From positions 267,488 through 331,487 of the forward strand of contig JAIRVH010000185.1 in NCBI GenBank assembly GCA_031253985.1: DNA of 64,000 nt. Direction: 5' to 3'. Both the position numbers and the translations under genes were made by a program. This DNA comes from Sphingobacterium sp. GTDB lineage: Bacteria; Bacteroidota; Bacteroidia; Sphingobacteriales; Sphingobacteriaceae. This document shows, in pieces, positions 8,218 to 17,328 of this stretch (positions are counted from its first letter, which is position 1; each line of letters opens with the position of its first letter). The notes beneath the pieces were generated by a model. That model did no database searches and had not been told where the DNA came from. It saw only the letters and a list, made by a program, of their open reading frames with translations.

Positions 8218-8750
8218 TAGAATTCCTTCAGCTGTTTCTACAAAGGTACCACCTTATCCTCAAGGAATCATGTACGAATATAAAGTCTATCCCAGCGAAT
8301 ACTAACTGCTCTGCTATTCTGTAAGCGAATAGTAATAATCTCATGCCAAATCTTCAGCTTGCTCAACATTAACTTTTAATTAACAACTCATGCAAATGAA
8401 GCAGTCAAAATCCTCCCATTTTTGAACGTTATACGGATAAAGCACAGATATAGTACAGATATAGTACTGATATAGTACTGATATAGTACTAAGTCGACAC
8501 AAGGTTTTTGTACTATAACAGTGCTTTAAACGTACTTAGAGCGTACTAGATCACCTATAAAAATGTCTATTTTTTTAGATTGAGTCCTACACTTAAAGTT
8601 TAACTTAAAAGAAATAACAAGCTATTATAGTCACTTCTTTTGGGGTGAAATAGAGACTAATCCAAAATTCTTTGGTAACGAATAGTAATTGCGGCCAAAA
8701 TTATTATATTGTGCCATAATATGGAATAAAATTTAAATTGTCCTAATCTA
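8218..8750. other. Intergenic region, 533 bp, divergent control region
   Basis: It separates the minus-strand small membrane genes from the plus-strand helicase gene. It is AT-rich with no plausible gene. Its only clear structure is the tandem 11-bp repeat at 8445-8488, followed by further GTAC-centred words up to about 8550. Confidence 0.6.
8445..8488. repeat. Four tandem 11-bp repeats upstream of the helicase gene
   Basis: The unit C(A/T)GATATAGTA occurs four times head to tail at 8445, 8456, 8467 and 8478. Copies 1-2 carry A and copies 3-4 carry T at the second base. The 11-bp period places every copy on nearly the same DNA face. More TAGTAC/GTACTA words follow within 60 bp. Confidence 0.85.
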
Positions 8751-11423
8751 TTGACTGAATACCCAAAAGCAATTAAGTTCAAATATTCATGGCGGAAGTA
8801 CCAACTTCGCGTGCTGGAAGAATTACAAGCGCACCTGAAGGATGGACATTTACATGTGGTGGCTCCTCCCGGCTCTGGTAAGACCGTTTTAGGGCTTGAA
8901 GTTGCGATCCGCATCAATAAACCAACGCTAATTCTTGCACCGACACGCGCCATCCGTAACCAATGGATACAACGGTTCTGTGAACTTTTTCTTCAAACAG
9001 ATACCGTACCCGACTGGATATCTAAAGATATCCGAAATCCCAAATTTATGACCGTAGTGACCTATCAGGGACTGCATGCTGCTTGCAATGATCAAGATGT
9101 AACGGGGAATGATTCAAACCTTGACCGTATTCTACGTAGATTGCAATTACAAAAAATCGGTACAATAGTCGTCGATGAGGCCCATCATCTTAAAAATGAA
9201 TGGTGGCATACGTTAATAAATATCAAGAAAAAACTGAAGCCCCTAGTTGTCGGCTTAACCGCTACCCCGCCCTATGATGTCTCTCCAACAGAATGGCAGC
9301 GCTACATGGATCTCAATGGCCCCATAGATGCAGAAATTTCAGTCCCCGAGCTTATCATTGAAGGGGATCTATGTCCACATCAGGATTATATTTATTTCAC
9401 CTCCCCGAGCCAAAAGGAAACACAGTTCATTAAAGATTACAGGGAAAGCATGCGTAAGCTGTTTACAGAAATAAGCAAGGACGAAATCGTGCTCCAAGCG
9501 ATTCAAAAACATCCGATATGGCTGGACCCGAATGCTGATCTAGAATGGATATATAATAACCTAAAATTTTACTCGGCTTGCTTAATTTTTCTACATGCCA
9601 ACCAGATTCCCATTCCCGAGCTCCATCTGGAGATCATCGGTAGCAAAGATTTCAAAATACCTGAGCTAGATTATGAATGGATCGAAATTCTACTTGATTT
9701 TTACCTGCACCGGGAGAAAGTACATTTCAATGCGTTTGAAGAGCATCGAAATATGCTGACAAACAGATTACAACGGCACGGTGCACTTGAAAAAAAACAA
9801 GTGAACTTTTCTCAAAATAGTCGTATCCGGCAATATTTAACCTCAAGTATCAGTAAAATGGAATCCATCAAGTCGATTGTGGATTTTGAATACGACAAAC
9901 TAGGCAAAGATTTACGCCTGGTCATCCTCTCGGACTTCATACGGAAAGAATTTTATGTTAACAGCACGCTCAATGACCTTGCATTGAACAAAATAGGTGT
10001 TATCCCTATTTTCGAAAAATTAAGACGAGAAAATAAAAACAACAAGAAAATCGGAGTCCTTACAGGTTCTATAATCATTATTCCAACCGACAGTTATCCA
10101 GCATTTAAAACCACTTCAGCCAAATACGCTGTGTATGACACCTACGCCAGCCCAGTTCCTTTTGATCCTAATTACCTTTCAATAAATCAGACAGAGGGAC
10201 TTCAACATAATATTGTTCACATTGTCACCCAGCTATTTCAGGCAGGAGAAATCGAAATCTTACTGGGAACCAAGTCTTTGTTGGGCGAAGGCTGGGATGC
10301 TCCGGCAATCAACTCACTGATTCTAGCGAGTTTTGTAGGCTCATTTGTACTTTCCAACCAAATGCGGGGAAGAGCGATTAGAGCTCAACTAGGTAATAAG
10401 AACAAAACGGCAAACATATGGCACTTGGTGTGCGCTGATCCGACCTCTGCGACGGGTGGAGATGACCTTAAATTATTAAAACGAAGGTTTAGGAGCTTTG
10501 TCGGCATCTCACTTCGTCAAGAGCCTGAAATAGAGAATGGTATCGGTCGTTTTGACCTACCCGAAAATATAAACAACGTTGGGGAGATCTCAAAGAAAAA
10601 CGCTGAAATACTTGAATTTGCAGCCAATCGGGCGGACCTCAAGCAACGCTGGAATGTTGCGCTTAGCAAGGGAGTAAATCTCGTAGAAGAGATCAAAATA
10701 CCTTTTGACGAAGAACAGGATTATCAACGCGTTAAAGCACTGTATCTTCACAAAACAATTAAAAACTTGTTAGTGACAGTGGCTGCAGCGTGGCTTAGTT
10801 TTGGTCTTGATCATGTGCAAGGTTTTATTCAGGCACTAAAAAATATGCAGAGCTTAAGAGATCTTTATATGTACATGGCGGGTTTGGGAGCAATCGGCAT
10901 GCTGCTTTTCGGCAGAAAGACCATTAAATCACTACGTATATATCTAAAATATAGAGATATTACCAAAGATCTGAAAAAAGTGAGCCAAGCCCTTTTAGAC
11001 GCCCTGCTAAAAGCGCATATTATACGTGCTGATCATGAAGAATTGCGGGTGGAAACGCAAGTCGACCGATCGGGATCTGTTTACTGTCATCTGGAAGGGG
11101 GAACAACTTTTGACAAATCTATCTTCATCAATGCACTCTGCGAAATTGTTGCACCGATCGACAATCCACGCTATGTGATTGTTCGAAAAAACACTTTTGC
11201 CTTTTTTGTAAAGCAGGAAGATTATCATGCGGTTCCTGAAGTTCTCGCCCGTAAAAAAGAGCTTGCCGAGTATTTTAGCAATCAATGGAAGCAACATGTA
11301 GGTAACTGCGATTTAATCTTTACAAGGTCAATTACAGGTAGAAAATTAATTTTAAAAGCCCGAGTAAAATCATTGGCGGCTCAATTGGAAGAAAAGGTAC
11401 AGCAGGTCAACAAATGGCGATAA
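8751..11423 (+). CDS. Superfamily 2 DEAH-type helicase with membrane-like C-terminal segment
   Basis: The 890-residue protein has the two RecA-like domains of an SF2 ATPase: Walker A PPGSGKT (39-45), DEAH (142-145), motif III LTATP (169-173), then GEGWDAP near 512 and a QMRGRAIR arginine-finger motif near 537. A long insertion (about 200-450) lies between the domains. Two hydrophobic stretches (about 669-683 and 706-721) and a soluble tail of about 165 residues follow, with no recognised nuclease motif. The start is TTG at 8751: the frame has a TAA at 8727 and no earlier ATG or GTG. It is monocistronic. The sequence type resembles Type III restriction-like or RNA helicases, but no partner gene is present, so the biological role is unknown. 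Confidence 0.8.
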   Translation: MTEYPKAIKFKYSWRKYQLRVLEELQAHLKDGHLHVVAPPGSGKTVLGLEVAIRINKPTLILAPTRAIRNQWIQRFCELFLQTDTVPDWISKDIRNPKFMTVVTYQGLHAACNDQDVTGNDSNLDRILRRLQLQKIGTIVVDEAHHLKNEWWHTLINIKKKLKPLVVGLTATPPYDVSPTEWQRYMDLNGPIDAEISVPELIIEGDLCPHQDYIYFTSPSQKETQFIKDYRESMRKLFTEISKDEIVLQAIQKHPIWLDPNADLEWIYNNLKFYSACLIFLHANQIPIPELHLEIIGSKDFKIPELDYEWIEILLDFYLHREKVHFNAFEEHRNMLTNRLQRHGALEKKQVNFSQNSRIRQYLTSSISKMESIKSIVDFEYDKLGKDLRLVILSDFIRKEFYVNSTLNDLALNKIGVIPIFEKLRRENKNNKKIGVLTGSIIIIPTDSYPAFKTTSAKYAVYDTYASPVPFDPNYLSINQTEGLQHNIVHIVTQLFQAGEIEILLGTKSLLGEGWDAPAINSLILASFVGSFVLSNQMRGRAIRAQLGNKNKTANIWHLVCADPTSATGGDDLKLLKRRFRSFVGISLRQEPEIENGIGRFDLPENINNVGEISKKNAEILEFAANRADLKQRWNVALSKGVNLVEEIKIPFDEEQDYQRVKALYLHKTIKNLLVTVAAAWLSFGLDHVQGFIQALKNMQSLRDLYMYMAGLGAIGMLLFGRKTIKSLRIYLKYRDITKDLKKVSQALLDALLKAHIIRADHEELRVETQVDRSGSVYCHLEGGTTFDKSIFINALCEIVAPIDNPRYVIVRKNTFAFFVKQEDYHAVPEVLARKKELAEYFSNQWKQHVGNCDLIFTRSITGRKLILKARVKSLAAQLEEKVQQVNKWR

Positions 11424-11463
11424 TGCTTTCTATTACCTCCGGACTTAGCTTTATTGCAAGAGA

Positions 11464-11493
11464 AAAACTAGTCGAAATCAATCTACTAGTTTT
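11464..11493. terminator. Bidirectional hairpin between helicase and glutathione peroxidase genes
   Basis: Nine-base arms AAAACTAGT (11464-11472) and ACTAGTTTT (11485-11493) flank a 12-base loop. It sits between convergent genes and overlaps the last codons and stop of the peroxidase gene. A T-run follows in the minus direction. Confidence 0.45.
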
Positions 11494-12074
11494 AAAATCT
11501 CAATATCCTCAGGGTCGGTTTTTGGAGAAAAATGCTTTATAAGCTTGCCGTTTTCATCGATTAGATACTTCTGAAAATTCCACAAGACAGCGGAACTTTC
11601 CACACCATTTAGGCTTTTGTTGGTCAGCCACTGATAGATAGGTGCCTGCTGCTTTCCTTTGAGATCAACCTTTGCAGCCATAGGAAAGGTTACCCCGTAA
11701 TTGCGCTGACAAAACGTCGCTATTTCTGCATTCTCACCCGGCTCTTGATCTAAAAAATTATTGGAAGGAAAACCAACGATAACTAGCTTATCATTGAACC
11801 TTTTGTATAAACGTTCAAGTCCCTCGTATTGCGGTGTAAATCCACATTTGGAAGCCGTGTTTACAACCAGAATCTTTTTGCCTTTAAATTGAGCAAAATC
11901 AATCGTCGCACCATCCAGTCCTTGAACTTTAAAACTATATATGGTATCTGATTTTAAAGCTCTATCTATTTTAACGTTACCGTTAGTGAATAAATAATAA
12001 GCGATACCTCCGACAACTGCCGCCACAATGAATAAAATGATAAGAAGCATTTTTTTACTTTTTTTATGAATCAT
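11478..12074 (-). CDS. Membrane-anchored glutathione peroxidase-type thiol peroxidase
   Basis: The 198-residue protein has an N-terminal membrane anchor or signal (about residues 9-28) and a GPx thioredoxin-fold domain. The peroxidatic residue is Cys77 (SKCGFTPQYEGLE), not selenocysteine. FPSNNFLDQEPG and LWNFQKYLID carry the other active-site positions; the usual Gln of FPxNQF is Asn here. A second Cys in the ATFCQRNYG segment could be the resolving thiol, implying thioredoxin dependence. It should reduce peroxides at the membrane or in the periplasm. It is monocistronic and convergent with the helicase gene. Confidence 0.88.
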   Translation of the reverse strand: MIHKKSKKMLLIILFIVAAVVGGIAYYLFTNGNVKIDRALKSDTIYSFKVQGLDGATIDFAQFKGKKILVVNTASKCGFTPQYEGLERLYKRFNDKLVIVGFPSNNFLDQEPGENAEIATFCQRNYGVTFPMAAKVDLKGKQQAPIYQWLTNKSLNGVESSAVLWNFQKYLIDENGKLIKHFSPKTDPEDIEILKLVD

Positions 12075-12171
12075 CCTAATAAACTAAACCGCAATTCGAA
12101 CCGCATTATTGTATTGATGTCCCGGTACCCCAGCGTTTTCATAAAACTACTTGCGACACCTGCACTGATCA

Positions 12172-12206
12172 GATGTAGCGTAAGGCGAAAAGCCTTGCGC
12201 TACATC
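12172..12206. terminator. Long hairpin, 15-bp stem with GAAAA loop
   Basis: Arms 12172-12186 and 12192-12206 pair over 15 bases with a single G-T wobble around the loop GAAAA. It lies 86 bases downstream of the minus-strand glycosidase gene and about 100 bases upstream of the peroxidase gene. It has no clear T-tract on either side, so it could be a factor-assisted terminator, an mRNA-stabilising element or a copy of a dispersed palindrome. Confidence 0.5.
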
Positions 12207-12291
12207 AACAAATTTTCCTATCAGAGTCAATTATTTTTAAAGTTACTAAAGAAAGTCCGAATTGGAAATCAAAGTGTATTTTTCGTTGGGC

Positions 12292-13581
12292 TTATTGCGG
12301 AGATGTCGGCCTATTTGAAGTAATCGCTATCTGTCCCTTGAGCATCTTTCCACCATCCATTGTAATCCGGAGATAATAATCCGAAGAACAGGCTATCCCG
12401 TCTTCATCCATAGATTTTATGCCCAAACCGACGGGAACACTCTGTTGATCCGCGGCGGTCTTCGCAATCTGATTGGACTCATTGTATTCATCAAACATGG
12501 ATATATACATACTTCTGACACCGAGAGCAGTCAAATTGTAAAATTGACGCCACATAAAGTCACCGTGTTTTCGTTGTCCCTCCTGTAAGGATCCCGGTAA
12601 TACACAGGGTTGATAGTCGATGTTATTTAAATTACAAAACTGAAGGTCAGCATTTTGGATATGCTGCGCATAATGATCCACGTCTGCAATGGTTCCGATG
12701 CGGCCTACCATCCAGGGTGACAACATATCAAAGGATTTGTAAACATCAATAAAATCCGGTCGCGAATCGCCGCCTGCTTGCGCCAATCGCCAATGGGTTG
12801 GTGTTCCACCCATGACATAGCAGCCTTGATCGCGAAACCACTGAATCACATCTAAGCAGACGGCCGCCGACCAGGGATGGTTGTTATCATTAAACCCAAA
12901 TCCCCAGATACCGACCACGGGCTTCCCGTTCTGTTTGGCATAGGCAGACGACTGGGTATATTGTTTCATGAAACTCAGCCAATCACTCTTTATTTCACTT
13001 TGCATACCTGTCCAAGCTGATACATCATACATGATATAAAATTTGACCCCATGTTGTTCTGCGGCAAACTTCACTTTTGCGGTTATGGCATTACGAATAG
13101 GACCTTCCACTCCTGTGGGATTAAATCGCTGCAATGCCGCCGTGTGGATACCGTAGTCCTTCATCCATTTAAATTGGACATTGACAGTCTGATCATCAAA
13201 TGAGGAAAATAATGAGGCCGGCAGGCCACTGGCTAACGCGGGTAAATTTGTCGGGTAAGTTTTTTGGTACTCACTGTTGTCAGGCCAAGAAGGGATATGG
13301 AAATTTGCCGGGGATGGAGTTTGTTGCCAGGATTCAGTCCAGTGCCACCAATGTGTTCCCATAGGAGAATTGTCACCAGCACAGGAAAACCAGCCCTGGT
13401 ATCCCACGGTAATCTGCCCAACAACATCACCTGTCGCGGAAAGCCCATTGTTGCCATTCGCTTTTTTGGCCTCCTCTTTCGGGATAGGTTGTTCCATCAT
13501 CTTTTCGCTCTTCGAACAGGACATCATCAAAATGATCAACAAGGAGACCATACATACTTTTTTTTGCTTTTTAAGACTCAT
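12292..13581 (-). CDS. GH71/GH99-like lipoprotein
   Basis: The 429-residue protein begins with a lipoprotein signal (MMSCSK, lipid Cys about residue 22). The mature part opens with VGYQGWFSCAGDNSPMGTHWWHW and continues with FSSFDDQTVNVQFKWMKDYGI, FYIMYDVSAW and KPVVGIWGFGF. This matches the glycoside hydrolase 71/99-like barrel family, sometimes annotated xylosidase/arabinosidase, which acts on alpha-linked glycans. Acidic residues in the strand ends (for example YDVSAW and FDEYNES) are candidate catalytic residues. It is monocistronic and surface- or periplasm-exposed. Substrate is unknown. Confidence 0.78.
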   Translation of the reverse strand: MSLKKQKKVCMVSLLIILMMSCSKSEKMMEQPIPKEEAKKANGNNGLSATGDVVGQITVGYQGWFSCAGDNSPMGTHWWHWTESWQQTPSPANFHIPSWPDNSEYQKTYPTNLPALASGLPASLFSSFDDQTVNVQFKWMKDYGIHTAALQRFNPTGVEGPIRNAITAKVKFAAEQHGVKFYIMYDVSAWTGMQSEIKSDWLSFMKQYTQSSAYAKQNGKPVVGIWGFGFNDNNHPWSAAVCLDVIQWFRDQGCYVMGGTPTHWRLAQAGGDSRPDFIDVYKSFDMLSPWMVGRIGTIADVDHYAQHIQNADLQFCNLNNIDYQPCVLPGSLQEGQRKHGDFMWRQFYNLTALGVRSMYISMFDEYNESNQIAKTAADQQSVPVGLGIKSMDEDGIACSSDYYLRITMDGGKMLKGQIAITSNRPTSPQ

Positions 13582-14067
13582 AATTAACTGTTTTTTTTAA
13601 ATGATTGAAAACTGGTTATATATATATTGGTTGATTTCAATGTTGGATCCCATACTGTCCTACTGTTCCAGAGGGCTAAAATTTCATTAGGGTTATTATT
13701 AAAAATCAAAGTTAGTAGGCACCATTAATAAACTATTAACAAGAAATTAATAACTTCAATAAATCTGTATAAAACGAAAGTTGTTTATGAATAATTTTAG
13801 TGTACGCACAGCAATTTTGCTGTATATTGAAAATAAATGCGACAGTAGTTTATTTATAAAGAAATAATTGATCTGAGCGATCAGATGAGGTTTTCTTTCG
13901 AAAAATGAAAACAATACGATCTAAATTCTGTATATTAAATGAACTCAATGGTCGATTTTTTCTTGATTATAACTATTTCTTGTTTAACAGAAGATCAAAA
14001 GTTCTCTTGGGTAATCGTTTTATAACTCGAATAAATTAAACTAATATAAACCTCAAACAGATTTTCT
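13582..14067. other. Divergent intergenic region, 486 bp
   Basis: AT-rich spacer between the divergent glycosidase and beta-propeller genes, holding both promoters. No coding frame of note. The only structure I see is a small hairpin at 13871-13886 (6-bp stem ATCTGA, GCGA tetraloop). Confidence 0.5.
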
Positions 14068-14889
14068 ATGAAAATTACGTTCACATTTATCCTTATCATT
14101 TTTACACAGATCCTATTTGCTCAGCGGAAATTAACACCGCAGTGGCAATCGGATACCACCCTAAGATCGCCTGAATCTGTTTGGGTAGATTCCAAAAACA
14201 AAGTACTCTATGTGTCAAACACGGTCGCCTTCGAGCCGAACACGACGGCTTTCATCAGCAAACTGGGTATGGACGGAGAATTTATCAAAAAAGATTGGGT
14301 TACAGGACTCAATGCGGTCTTGGGAATAGGAATCCACAAAAACAGGCTCTACGCTGCAGAAGCATTTTCTAAATCCATTGCCGTAATCGATGTGGATAAA
14401 GCAAGTATCATTAAAAGAATTCCCATCGACGGTGCCGAGCTCCTCAACGACATTACTGTAGACGCCAAGGGGATTGTCTATGTGAGCGATACACGACATG
14501 GAAAAATCTATCGTATTGAAAACGAAATCCCTACACTATATGCCGAAAATCTCAAAGGTGCAAACGGGCTGCTCGCAGTCGGGAAAGATCTATATGTATT
14601 GTCAGATGGAGCGCTTGTAAAGATAGACCAGGATAAAAAAAATACCGTTATATCAAAAGGTATGGAAGGTGGTTTGGATGGCGTCGTACAGATCAAACCC
14701 AATGAATTTATAGTTTCTGGCTGGCAAGGACTGATTTACCATGTCAAATCGGACGGTTCAAATACAGTATTACTTGACACACGGGATAAAAAGATAAGTG
14801 CGGCCGATATCGGATATGACAACTCTTCAGGTATACTTTATGTGCCTACCGTCAGAACGAATACTGTTCAAGCTTACAAACTGGACTAG
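14068..14889 (+). CDS. Secreted SMP-30/NHL-like beta-propeller protein
   Basis: The 273-residue protein has a signal peptide (to about LFAQ, residue 18). It then has repeated blades of the SMP-30/gluconolactonase/NHL type, such as SPESVWVDSKNKVLYVSN, LNDITVDAKGIVYVSDT and GANGLLAVGKDLYVLSDG. Family members include lactonases, but many are uncharacterised periplasmic propellers. It is monocistronic and convergent with the YtxH gene across a hairpin terminator. Enzymatic activity cannot be told from the sequence. Confidence 0.75.
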   Translation: MKITFTFILIIFTQILFAQRKLTPQWQSDTTLRSPESVWVDSKNKVLYVSNTVAFEPNTTAFISKLGMDGEFIKKDWVTGLNAVLGIGIHKNRLYAAEAFSKSIAVIDVDKASIIKRIPIDGAELLNDITVDAKGIVYVSDTRHGKIYRIENEIPTLYAENLKGANGLLAVGKDLYVLSDGALVKIDQDKKNTVISKGMEGGLDGVVQIKPNEFIVSGWQGLIYHVKSDGSNTVLLDTRDKKISAADIGYDNSSGILYVPTVRTNTVQAYKLD

Positions 14890-14982
14890 CTGATCTAAAG
14901 ACGGGCATTAATCATTAACAAAAAAACTAAACGCTCAACTATGGAATTCCCCGTGAGGTTTCCGTAGACCGAGGCTGAGGGG

Positions 14983-15017
14983 AGCAGATCGGATTTATTA
15001 TTTGGATCCGATCTGCT
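14983..15017. terminator. Bidirectional hairpin terminator
   Basis: Perfect 12-bp arms AGCAGATCGGAT (14983-14994) and ATCCGATCTGCT (15006-15017) with an AT-rich 11-base loop lie between convergent genes. The T-tract is weak on both sides. Confidence 0.6.
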
Positions 15018-15034
15018 ATTTGAAATACTAAAAA

Positions 15035-15388
15035 CTACTCCTCTCTTTGGTTTTTAATCGCTTCTTTTACAGCCTGTACACCTTCGCCAGATTTAGCTTT
15101 TATTTCATCTTTATACTTATCAACTTCATCAGAGACCTTATCAGCGACATGCCCCACTGTCTCACTAACTGCGGATGATACGTGTTCATACTCTTCTTTT
15201 ACCTTGTCGGCTACTTCTTCATACTTATGCTTTGCCTGTTCTTTGAGATCCCTCGTCTTCGCCTTGATTTTTTTTCGCGTTTTTTTTCCACTATTCGGTG
15301 CAACTAATAAACCGACCAATGTACCAAGTGCTGCTCCCGCCACCATGGCGAGAAGTAATCCCGTCGAATTATTCTTTCCGTCGCACAT
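15035..15388 (-). CDS. YtxH-domain membrane protein
   Basis: I start the 117-residue protein at ATG 15388 (MCDGKNNSTGLLLAM), which fits YtxH proteins better than an upstream start at 15421. A glycine-rich membrane helix (about 10-31) contains the typical GTLVGLLVAPNSGKKTRKKI junction. It is followed by a long charged coiled-coil tail (HVSSAVSETVGHVADKV, DEVDKYKDEIKA). YtxH proteins are small and often stress-induced, with structural or unknown roles. The next minus-strand gene upstream is 145 bp away. Confidence 0.82.
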   Translation of the reverse strand: MCDGKNNSTGLLLAMVAGAALGTLVGLLVAPNSGKKTRKKIKAKTRDLKEQAKHKYEEVADKVKEEYEHVSSAVSETVGHVADKVSDEVDKYKDEIKAKSGEGVQAVKEAIKNQREE

Positions 15389-15533
15389 CTTTATTTTTTT
15401 TAAACAATCGTAATTAAGCATATATTTTAAAATTATTATGTGTTAAACTGCTACAATTGCTAACAATAAAATCAAAATATTAGTTTGTCATATTTTAAAT
15501 AACGTGCATCGATCGAAATAATATAATTTACTT

Positions 15534-16037
15534 TTATATTATTTCACTTTCTGCCCTGCTGTTGATTTTCTTCTGTCGGACGAATTGAAAAATAGACCCC
15601 ATCACAAATAGGATAAAAAGGATAAGAAGTGTTTGTCCAATGATGGGATCTTTAATATTCTTCGCCAAGGGCTGCCCTATTGGAATTCGGGTAAAAGTCT
15701 CATTGATAGTAGGTACAAGGGATAGAAAAAAACTGAATGATAAAAGAAAATTTTCTACATACCTCGCCTTTCTATTACTTTTCTTTTTTGAATAAAGCCA
15801 ATAGGCAAGCACTACTAAAATGAGGATAAAAAGTGAAAAGATATGGCCTGCGTTGAACCCGCCCTGCTTTGAGAGCCCCAGTGCAGTGACGGAAGTAATC
15901 AGCGTCGCATAAAAATAAACGCTTCCCGAGCGTGCCCCCAGGTTGATTTTGCCATATCTGACAAACCCTACTATCGCCCCGAAAAGAGCTACAACGCCGA
16001 CAATCGTGTGGAAAATTCCTAAATTTGATAAACCCAT
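15534..16037 (-). CDS. Four-helix membrane protein, unknown
   Basis: The 167-residue protein has hydrophobic segments at about 7-26, 40-54, 64-82 and 95-110, a possible fifth at 133-152, and a basic loop after the third (KKKSNRKAR). A GHIFSLFILI segment may carry a functional His. I do not recognise the family with certainty. It lies upstream of the YtxH gene on the same strand, but the 145-bp gap argues for separate transcription. Confidence 0.6.
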   Translation of the reverse strand: MGLSNLGIFHTIVGVVALFGAIVGFVRYGKINLGARSGSVYFYATLITSVTALGLSKQGGFNAGHIFSLFILILVVLAYWLYSKKKSNRKARYVENFLLSFSFFLSLVPTINETFTRIPIGQPLAKNIKDPIIGQTLLILFILFVMGSIFQFVRQKKINSRAESEII

Positions 16038-16292
16038 TTTCTTCTTTTTTAACTTTGATATTTTTTATAAAAGACTATTCCAGCAGAGCTAACATTATTC
16101 TTTTTGATAGCAATATGCTGCTAAAGGAACAAGACAAAGTTGCAATAGAATTAGGAAAATGACTTTTTAAATCTGTTCAAAGATTTGATATTTTGGTTCA
16201 AATAGTAGGCTTAAACCCTATTTAAGAATTTCAATGGTGATGGATAAAACCGATCATTGTGATTGGTGCCCTGACCTATCACAACTTATCTA

Positions 16293-17147
16293 TTACTTCT
16301 CTTTGAAATGCTGGCGATAATTTGTTGGGGAAGCGCAGTATTTATCGCTAAAGCTTTTGGTGAAAGTTGCCAAGTCATTAAATCCACAGCCAAATGCAAT
16401 TTCAGTAATGCGCTGATCTGAAACCAAAAGAAGTTCTGCAGCTTTTTCAAGCTTCTTATTTTTGATATAACTGGCTGGCGTATTATTATATAGTTTCGCA
16501 AACTCTCGTTTAAATGACGATACACTCAGGTTACACCGGTCGGCCAGCTGCTCGATCGTCTGCTGGGAAAATAGATTGGCTTCAATAACCTGTTTAAATG
16601 AATAGGTGGTCGCAGAAAAAAGTTGGGATAATATCAACTGGATTGCTTCCGCGTTTTTAGTCTGAGACAATAATATTATAATTTCTTTTATTTTGAGAAC
16701 TAGTATCTCCTCATTGATAAGTAAAGGATTTTCAAAATAAAACAACAGGCCTTCAATATACTTTTGAATCAGAAAATCATTATCTATTTTTTCTTTGGAT
16801 TTATTCGAAATGACACCTTGAGGTTTATGCATCAGCGATGGTAGTTCCTTTTCATAGATTTTTTTTAAGATATCTGGATAGAAAGTCACAATAATGATCT
16901 GACAGTTCACCCCAGACTTAGCATTTTGGAGAAATTTCCCTGAACTGATGCAGTTTAGAAATAAGGAATAATTACTCGGGATATTTAACATCTCATCTTT
17001 TAGCTGGTATTGAAATTCTCCTTCAAGAACATACAAAAAACAAGCCTGTTCGGCCACAGGGAAATCATATTTAAACGGAGCTGTGAGTGCAATTTTTTGC
17101 ATCATCGGCTTTCCAAATAGTTCATATTTTTTGTAATCCTTTAACAT
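16293..17147 (-). CDS. AraC-family transcriptional regulator
   Basis: The 284-residue protein has a cupin-like N-terminal sensor (ACFLYVLEGEFQYQLKDEML) and a two-HTH AraC domain over the last 100 residues (TIEQLADRCNLSVSSFKREFAKLY; RITEIAFGCGFNDLATFTKSFSDKYCASPTNYR). Recognition helices are intact. It is preceded by the MGH1-like glycosidase gene 181 bp upstream on the same strand, an obvious but unproven target. The ligand is unknown. Confidence 0.88.
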   Translation of the reverse strand: MLKDYKKYELFGKPMMQKIALTAPFKYDFPVAEQACFLYVLEGEFQYQLKDEMLNIPSNYSLFLNCISSGKFLQNAKSGVNCQIIIVTFYPDILKKIYEKELPSLMHKPQGVISNKSKEKIDNDFLIQKYIEGLLFYFENPLLINEEILVLKIKEIIILLSQTKNAEAIQLILSQLFSATTYSFKQVIEANLFSQQTIEQLADRCNLSVSSFKREFAKLYNNTPASYIKNKKLEKAAELLLVSDQRITEIAFGCGFNDLATFTKSFSDKYCASPTNYRQHFKEK

Positions 17148-17328
17148 GGTTCGCAGAACATTTTAGACAAACTTAGTTATTAGATCTGTTATATATCCAA
17201 ACTTTGTATCGTCATTTTATTAATTCTTCTAAACAAGTAAAAAGAATGCACAGACGAAGAAACAGCACCACAGGTATCGAGCTAATAATATGAATCCGAT
17301 ATGGGAAAGGGGCATCACCGCATTTCAG

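Noticed and set aside
8445..8488. CRISPR-like repeats
   Set aside because: The 11-bp units are contiguous with no spacers, and no cas gene is in the window.
8751..11423. Type III restriction-modification subunit
   Set aside because: There is no methyltransferase or nuclease partner gene, no PD-ExK motif is visible, and the flanking genes are unrelated.
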